Assembly: GCA_017458865.1 (NCBI GenBank)
Contig: JAFSZW010000478.1
Span: 1 to 10,704, forward strand
Source of the DNA: Clostridia bacterium
GTDB taxonomy: Bacteria; Bacillota; Clostridia; Christensenellales; Aristaeellaceae
Length of the DNA stretch: 10,704 nt
Direction of reading: 5' to 3'
The stretch's first letter is position 1. The number at the start of each line of letters is the position of its first letter. A program made the translations under genes and the position numbers. The notes under the pieces are model-generated. The model ran no database searches and was not told where the DNA came from. It saw nothing but the letters and a program-made list of their open reading frames with translations. Shown here one piece after another: positions 6,655-10,704 of this stretch.

Positions 6655-7683
6655 TCACTCTGTGAACCGGATCACCTGCTCATCCGCATTGACATATGCC
6701 CAAACACCAATCGGGATGATGCATCGCGGCTGAGCATGTCCCACATTGACATTCATGACAACCGGCAGCGCCGGCCTGTCAATCCCCTCAACAAGCAGTT
6801 CCCTGTATTCCCGGGCATACTGTTCATCCATGGGCTTTCCAACCAGAACACCTGAAACCGCCTCAAATACGCCGGCATCTCTCAGGTACATGAGTGCCTT
6901 CCTGTACTTGTCCGGCGGCATTTTCTCCTCGCTGGTTTCAAGGAGAAGGATGCGTCCCTGCCAGTCCTCACGCGCCGGGAAAATGCTGTATTTCCTGATC
7001 AATTCAGGCATGTCCGCATAACGCTCAGCATCAAAGCAGTCATACAGGGAATCAATGCAGCCGCCCAGAATCCGGCCCGAAAAAGAGGCGGGTCCCTGAA
7101 TGCGTTCAAAGCCGTGATCCGCGTGTTCTGTCGGCATTGTGCCAATCTGGGATGGTTCAAAGCTCTTCCGCTCCTCGTACCAGACATTGCTTGGCCGGAT
7201 TTCGCGTATTTTGCCGATTTTGATCAGTTCCTCAAAGTATCCGCGGCTGTAGGAAAACATATCCGGCCCGATTTCGCACACATCCGCAAGGAAGGACTGT
7301 CCGTAAAACGTCGGCAGACCGACCCTGTCAAGCATGAGGTGGTTAATCGTCGAATCGGAAAAGCCCAGAAACACCTTTTGCCGGACAGCTTCCCGCAGCT
7401 CGCCATGCTCAAACAGGTACGGCAGCATCCGGTAGGTGTCATCCCCGCCAATGGCACACAGGATCATGTCAATCTCAGGATCCCGGAATGCCTCAAGCAG
7501 ATCCTCCGCCCGTTTCTCCGGGTGATCACGGACGTAATCAAGCCCTTTCAGGGCATGCGGCATAAACCGGACCGTAAGTCCCAGATTCCTGAGCCGCCTG
7601 ATCCCTATCTCCACTTCATGCCTGACAAACGATTCACCAATAATACCGCTTGAAAGGCTCACTATCCCAACTGTTTTTATCAT
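6655..7683 (-). CDS. S66-family serine peptidase, MccF/LD-carboxypeptidase type
   Basis: A 342-residue cytosolic hydrolase of family S66, which includes LD-carboxypeptidase A (trims murein tetrapeptides) and MccF (cleaves the amide bond in microcin C-type nucleotide antibiotics). The Ser-Glu-His triad is visible: Ser109 in 'FLGFSDSTINH', Glu249 in 'RILLLETSEE' and His316 in 'NVGHAQPR'. The N-terminal 'VGIVSLSSG' and 'AIGGDDTYRMLPYL' are also typical. Length and the insert around 'PSNVWYEERKSFEP' are closer to MccF-like proteins (about 340 residues) than to classical LdcA (about 300). No signal peptide is seen. A GAGG seven bases before the ATG serves as ribosome binding site. The downstream membrane protein gene touches or overlaps it. 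Confidence 0.92.
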   Translation of the reverse strand: MIKTVGIVSLSSGIIGESFVRHEVEIGIRRLRNLGLTVRFMPHALKGLDYVRDHPEKRAEDLLEAFRDPEIDMILCAIGGDDTYRMLPYLFEHGELREAVRQKVFLGFSDSTINHLMLDRVGLPTFYGQSFLADVCEIGPDMFSYSRGYFEELIKIGKIREIRPSNVWYEERKSFEPSQIGTMPTEHADHGFERIQGPASFSGRILGGCIDSLYDCFDAERYADMPELIRKYSIFPAREDWQGRILLLETSEEKMPPDKYRKALMYLRDAGVFEAVSGVLVGKPMDEQYAREYRELLVEGIDRPALPVVMNVNVGHAQPRCIIPIGVWAYVNADEQVIRFTE

Positions 7684-7870
7684 ACTCCGTCCTCATTTTG
7701 CACGTTTTCTCAATACTCAGTCTCTCATCCATTCGCTGCCGCACGCAAAGACATCCCAACTGGCCTTTATCAGGCAAGCCGGGGTACTCTGCCTGGATGC
7801 AGCACCGTTATTCTCAATCTCCCGACTATCCTGCGGGGTCCCTATGTGTACCTGGACAGCAACATTTCCG

Positions 7871-8587
7871 TTATCCAAAGATCCCCATGCTCATATCCAC
7901 ACAGCCATGCAGCACAGTGCTGCCAAAGATATTCCCGTATTGGCGGTACAACCAGGAAAATGCCAGATGCCAGATAAACTGCATAGGCGCATTCGCAATA
8001 AACATCGGCCAGTATTCTGCAAAGGTCATGTTCCGGGCTGCCATCTGAAATGGGTAATGCATGAACACAAACAAAATGCCGCAACTGACAATGGTCAGCC
8101 ACTCCCGCCTCAGGAGCGGATACAGTCTCGGCTGAATAAAGCCCCGAAAGCATATCTCCTCGCTCATGCCGATGATGATGAAATAGTACAGCATGTTTGC
8201 TGCAATCTGCCCGGCCGGCAGGAGGCGTGCATGCCGCATTATCCCTGGTACAATGGTGACTGCTAGAAGGAGCAGGATGCCAAGAAGAGATGAGACAATG
8301 AGCGATCGCACAAGATTCCGGCAACTGATCCCGACTGCAGACAGGCGTCTGCGGCAGATCAGCAGAGGAATCAGGATGAGCACAATACTCACCGGCACGC
8401 CGAGATACAGACCGGACTGTGCGTAAATACGGCCCATGAGGTAGTAAAGGACCATCAGAACGCCATAGAAAACCAGTGCATACCCCGTATCACAGGTAGT
8501 ATAGTGCTGCATTTGCTCTGCATAAACCGGGTCAGGACTCAAAAATCCCCGCAGGCCATGCCCGTTCATGTCATCACATCCGTTCAT
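7871..8587 (-). CDS. CPBP-family intramembrane metalloprotease (CAAX/bacteriocin-processing type)
   Basis: Multi-pass membrane protein with the CPBP (Abi) motifs in order: EExxxR at 143-148 ('SEEICFRGF'), FxxxH ending at His177 ('FVFMHYPF'), His207 ('FIWHLAFSWLY') and His227-Asp231 ('VLHGCVD'). These residues make up the metal-dependent active site of Rce1-like proteases. Bacterial members mature peptides, give immunity to bacteriocins or act as scaffolds; the target here is unknown. Hydrophobic segments lie near 35-52, 60-78, 93-113, 128-142, 163-180 and 196-215. The start is uncertain: the first ATG (8585-8587) directly follows an in-frame TAG and has no good ribosome binding site, and ATGs at codons 7 and 26 are alternatives. 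Losing the first 25 residues would leave the whole domain intact. Confidence 0.87.
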   Translation of the reverse strand: MNGCDDMNGHGLRGFLSPDPVYAEQMQHYTTCDTGYALVFYGVLMVLYYLMGRIYAQSGLYLGVPVSIVLILIPLLICRRRLSAVGISCRNLVRSLIVSSLLGILLLLAVTIVPGIMRHARLLPAGQIAANMLYYFIIIGMSEEICFRGFIQPRLYPLLRREWLTIVSCGILFVFMHYPFQMAARNMTFAEYWPMFIANAPMQFIWHLAFSWLYRQYGNIFGSTVLHGCVDMSMGIFG

Positions 8588-8714
8588 CTAAATCAATGTC
8601 TCATGTTTCAATCGGGAACCATCGCCGAAACCGCGCATTCCTGCCACGTATGAGTCTGCAGGGCACACTGAATCACCACTGTCAGATTCCAGCACCGTAC
8701 ACCATGTGCACGCC

Positions 8715-9224
8715 CTATGCCTTCCAGATGCGCTTTACAATCTCGCTCCGCTTCCCCTGGTATTCACCGAGGCCAGTAAAAAGCGCCTCAAAGCCGCACT
8801 TTTCCAGCACACGGCATGACGCTGCATTCTCCATGAGACAGATACCATACACTTCCCGGATACCAATCCGCTTCGCCATTACCGGCAGGAAAGCCCGGAC
8901 TGCCTCCGTCGCATAGCCGCTATTCGTAAACGGTTTGCCGATATGATAACCAATCTCCCACGCACCGTCATTAAGCGGAACCATTTGCACATACCCCAGA
9001 TTCTGTCCATCTGCCTTCCGGAGTACTGCATAGACCAGTGGACCGGTAAACCCGTCATACTGGCGGATCAGAAACGCCACGGTCTCCTGTGCCTCGTCCA
9101 GTGTTTCAAACACCTCATCCGGAACAAACCGCCTGGTATCCTCATCCAGCGAGTTCACATGAATATCCCACGCCATATCCTGCGTCAGTTCCGTGATCTC
9201 AAGTCTCTCCGTTTGTATGCGCAT
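8715..9224 (-). CDS. GNAT acetyltransferase, RimJ/RimL type
   Basis: A 169-residue acetyl-CoA-dependent transferase. It begins with the 'MRIQTERLEITEL' strand typical of the RimJ/RimL branch, whose founding members acetylate ribosomal protein N-termini and which also includes antibiotic- and toxin-modifying enzymes. Motif A is 'IGYHIGKPFTNSGYATEAVR' (91-110), with an N-S-G-Y-A acetyl-CoA loop in place of the more usual R/Q-G-x-G/A. Motif B is at 130-145 with Asn133 and 'VLEKCGF'. The ATG at 9222-9224 is preceded by GGGAGG with seven bases of spacing, so I prefer it over the ATG at 9242. It ends in TAG. It lies 59 bases after the next GNAT gene and is probably cotranscribed with it. Confidence 0.92.
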   Translation of the reverse strand: MRIQTERLEITELTQDMAWDIHVNSLDEDTRRFVPDEVFETLDEAQETVAFLIRQYDGFTGPLVYAVLRKADGQNLGYVQMVPLNDGAWEIGYHIGKPFTNSGYATEAVRAFLPVMAKRIGIREVYGICLMENAASCRVLEKCGFEALFTGLGEYQGKRSEIVKRIWKA

Positions 9225-9283
9225 TTGTCTTCCTCCCATCATTTTGCCTGTTCAGACAGCTCGCTCTGTTCAAGCGGACCCGG

Positions 9284-9808
9284 TCAGTCCGACAGGTCTA
9301 TCCAGTACCGCTCCATATACACATCCCGCTCAGGGCAGTATACGGTGGTTTCATATACGCCGCCGTTGTTCTGAATCGTTCTGCGGCTGCCCTCGTTCCC
9401 TTTGAGACAGCAGATCAGGACACGGTTTATTCCAAGCGCCTTGCAGTCCGGCAGAACAAGCCTCAGCATTTCTGTTGCATAACCTTTTCGCCGCTCGCTT
9501 GGGCAAACGGAATAGCCGATGTGTCCCCCGTACTTTTCAAGGAATTCGTTGAAAGAATGCCGGATCTGGATGACGCCGACAATCTTCCTGTCAGATTCCC
9601 TCACGTAGATGTACTGCGTCATCGGGACAAGGTCAGGCGGGGTTGTTTCAGGCCTTTTGAGTGCCTCAATCTGATCTATCCAGTCCTTTGTACGATCAAA
9701 GCGGCGAAGCGAACCACAACCGTCCATAGATCCGCCGGAAGTCAGAAATTCTCGCCGGTATGCCTGCACCTGCGCATCATATTCCATGGTTGGTTCCACC
9801 AGTATCAT
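9284..9808 (-). CDS. GNAT acetyltransferase, COG3981-like
   Basis: A 174-residue acetyltransferase that matches what I know of the uncharacterised COG3981 group: 'LVPMTQYIYVRESDRKIVGV' (60-79), 'QIRHSFNEFLEKYGGHIGYS' (81-100), then the acetyl-CoA loop 'PSERRKGYATEML' (103-115) and 'NNGGVYETTV' near the C-terminus. The acceptor is unknown. A longer frame opens at 9934, but that extension overlaps the DUF998 gene in another frame. GGAGG (9815-9819) six bases before the ATG at 9806-9808 supports the shorter protein. It sits between the DUF998 gene (55 bases upstream) and the RimJ/RimL-type GNAT gene (59 bases downstream), consistent with a small operon. Confidence 0.92.
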   Translation of the reverse strand: MILVEPTMEYDAQVQAYRREFLTSGGSMDGCGSLRRFDRTKDWIDQIEALKRPETTPPDLVPMTQYIYVRESDRKIVGVIQIRHSFNEFLEKYGGHIGYSVCPSERRKGYATEMLRLVLPDCKALGINRVLICCLKGNEGSRRTIQNNGGVYETTVYCPERDVYMERYWIDLSD

Positions 9809-9863
9809 ATGCGTCCTCCAAGTTGATTTTTGCCCGGATAATTTTCCGAATCTGTCCATATTG

Positions 9864-10514
9864 TCATGCCTCTTCACGGCTGATTCCAGGGAATCCCCTG
9901 AACAGCTGCCAGCCAAGCACAGCATTGAATCCAACAGCAGAAAATACGCTGAAACGCTCCACTACACCGAAATATGCATGGCTGACCAGTCCCTGGCCAA
10001 CCGCACCCACCAGCATCATGAAAAATGCAAGTGCCGCAACGATCCCGATATGCCTCACCTCCGGATTTCTGCATCCCGCAATGATCAGGAGAATGAGAGA
10101 GACAATGGACAGCAGGACAACCAGTGCCGTCACTATGACATGCATCACTTCCTGCAAAGAGGCGATTTCCATACCGCTGTCGGCCAGGGGAAACATTGAG
10201 TAGCCTATTGAGGATACCCAGTTCATGGTTGAGAAGAGGTGAATGCCGATGCGGAAAAGCCTGGTTGACACTTTCGTATCCTGAACAAATATAGACACGC
10301 ATGTAGCACTGAGAATACTGCACTTTCCATAGAGCGCAGCCAGCTGGTTCCACAGCGTTCTGGATGGCGCCATCTCAGCCGACAGATCACTGACTGCCTG
10401 CGCCATCCAGTTGTATCCCGGATAGGCCAGCGGCGAAAAGAGCACCGCCGCCGTATACGAAAGAAAGGCAATGACCCCGGTCAGTCCAATCCAGTTAATC
10501 AATTTCCTGTTCAT
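9864..10514 (-). CDS. DUF998 membrane protein
   Basis: A 216-residue integral membrane protein with about six helices (roughly 8-30, 55-76, 87-110, 123-147, 155-178, 186-206). The signature after the first helix, 'YPGYNWMAQAVSDLSA' (31-46), with the following helix and small-residue-rich pattern, is characteristic of the DUF998 family. Its biochemical role is not established. The frame opens at 10577, but that extra part ('MVLSFDTGRFRRGYEAWKR') is not membrane-like. The ATG at 10512-10514 has AAAAGGA five bases upstream, so I start there. The protein ends with a charged tail (SREEA) and TGA. It is the first clear gene of a possible three-gene unit with the two GNATs. Confidence 0.88.
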   Translation of the reverse strand: MNRKLINWIGLTGVIAFLSYTAAVLFSPLAYPGYNWMAQAVSDLSAEMAPSRTLWNQLAALYGKCSILSATCVSIFVQDTKVSTRLFRIGIHLFSTMNWVSSIGYSMFPLADSGMEIASLQEVMHVIVTALVVLLSIVSLILLIIAGCRNPEVRHIGIVAALAFFMMLVGAVGQGLVSHAYFGVVERFSVFSAVGFNAVLGWQLFRGFPGISREEA

Positions 10515-10626
10515 ACCTGTCCTTTTCCATGCCTCATAGCCCCTGCGAAATCGTCCCGTGTCAAATGACAGGACCACTCAATTGCGGCGTTCTGTCCTGG
10601 ATACGCACCCGGCCACAGGTATCTGT

Positions 10627-10704
10627 TCAGTCATGGCAGCTTTGTCGCATTGCTGCCCACTCATCCCTTGTAATGCCGGACACATGCGTCACCTCGTTGA
10701 CCTC
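10627..10704 (-). CDS. Possible C-terminal end of a gene entering from the right
   Basis: One - strand frame is open from the window edge to a TGA at 10627-10629 and encodes 25 residues ending in 'DEWAAMRQSCHD'. The composition looks protein-like and it would lie 112 bases before the DUF998 start on the same strand. It is too short to identify, and another frame on the same strand is open for 13 codons, so chance cannot be excluded. Confidence 0.3.
   Translation of the reverse strand, partial: EVNEVTHVSGITRDEWAAMRQSCHD

Noticed and set aside
7114..7653. A 179-codon + strand open frame opposite the S66 peptidase gene
   Set aside because: No ribosome binding site and no family resemblance; the opposite strand carries an intact catalytic triad.
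10530..10570. TTGACA on the - strand (10559-10564) as a promoter for the DUF998 gene, within the near-palindrome TGTCAAATGACA
   Set aside because: The -35 box is perfect, but the sequence 17-18 bases on is GGCTAT and a TATGAG lies at 20 bases; no convincing -10 box.
4230..10626. A run of single - strand genes resembling an integron cassette array
   Set aside because: The gaps differ in length and sequence, and I found no shared attC-like inverted repeats or an integrase gene.

Overview
The window looks like a chromosomal stretch from a moderately GC-rich (roughly 50-55% by eye) member of the Bacillota, probably a gut- or rumen-type Clostridia or Erysipelotrichia relative. The reasons are strong AGGAGG-type ribosome binding sites before most genes, a Spx/NmlR-era style MerR promoter, and gene families common in those groups (DUF998, MccF-like S66 peptidase, COG3981 GNAT, AraC-GyrI regulators). 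This placement is inference. TGA, TAA and TAG all serve as stop codons here.

Left part (1-3410): the 3' end of a nitroreductase-type flavoprotein runs on the + strand and converges on a detoxification module. That module is an aldo/keto reductase (AKR) followed by a MATE efflux pump, both on the - strand, with a MerR regulator transcribed divergently from the AKR. The AKR-merR gap holds a textbook MerR-controlled promoter: TTGACT, a 19-bp spacer carrying a dyad, then TAAGAT. The regulator keeps the cysteine that AdhR/NmlR-type electrophile sensors use. The MATE gene is interrupted by an in-frame TGA in the middle and may also be damaged near its N-terminus, so it is probably a pseudogene or decaying gene.

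Middle part (3410-7690): genes on the - strand are a histidine phosphatase, an AraC/GyrI-domain regulator, a GNAT acetyltransferase, a six-helix membrane protein of unknown function and an MccF/LdcA-type S66 serine peptidase. The last two overlap by four bases or lie 20 bases apart, depending on the start chosen. Between the AraC gene and the phosphatase gene sits a strong hairpin with a T-tract facing the + strand, plus alternative pairings that resemble an attenuator.

Right part (7690-10704): a CPBP intramembrane protease, a RimJ/RimL-type GNAT, a COG3981-type GNAT, a DUF998 membrane protein and possibly the tail of one more gene, all on the - strand with short gaps. The picture is an accessory 'small-molecule defence' neighbourhood of detoxifying reductases, an exporter, acetyltransferases, an S66 peptidase and one-component regulators, without mobile elements, RNA genes or CRISPR that I can see. 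I found no clear novel system. The best leads are the broken MATE gene, the MerR promoter switch, the orphan + strand terminator/attenuator, and the co-occurrence of MccF-like and RimL-like genes.
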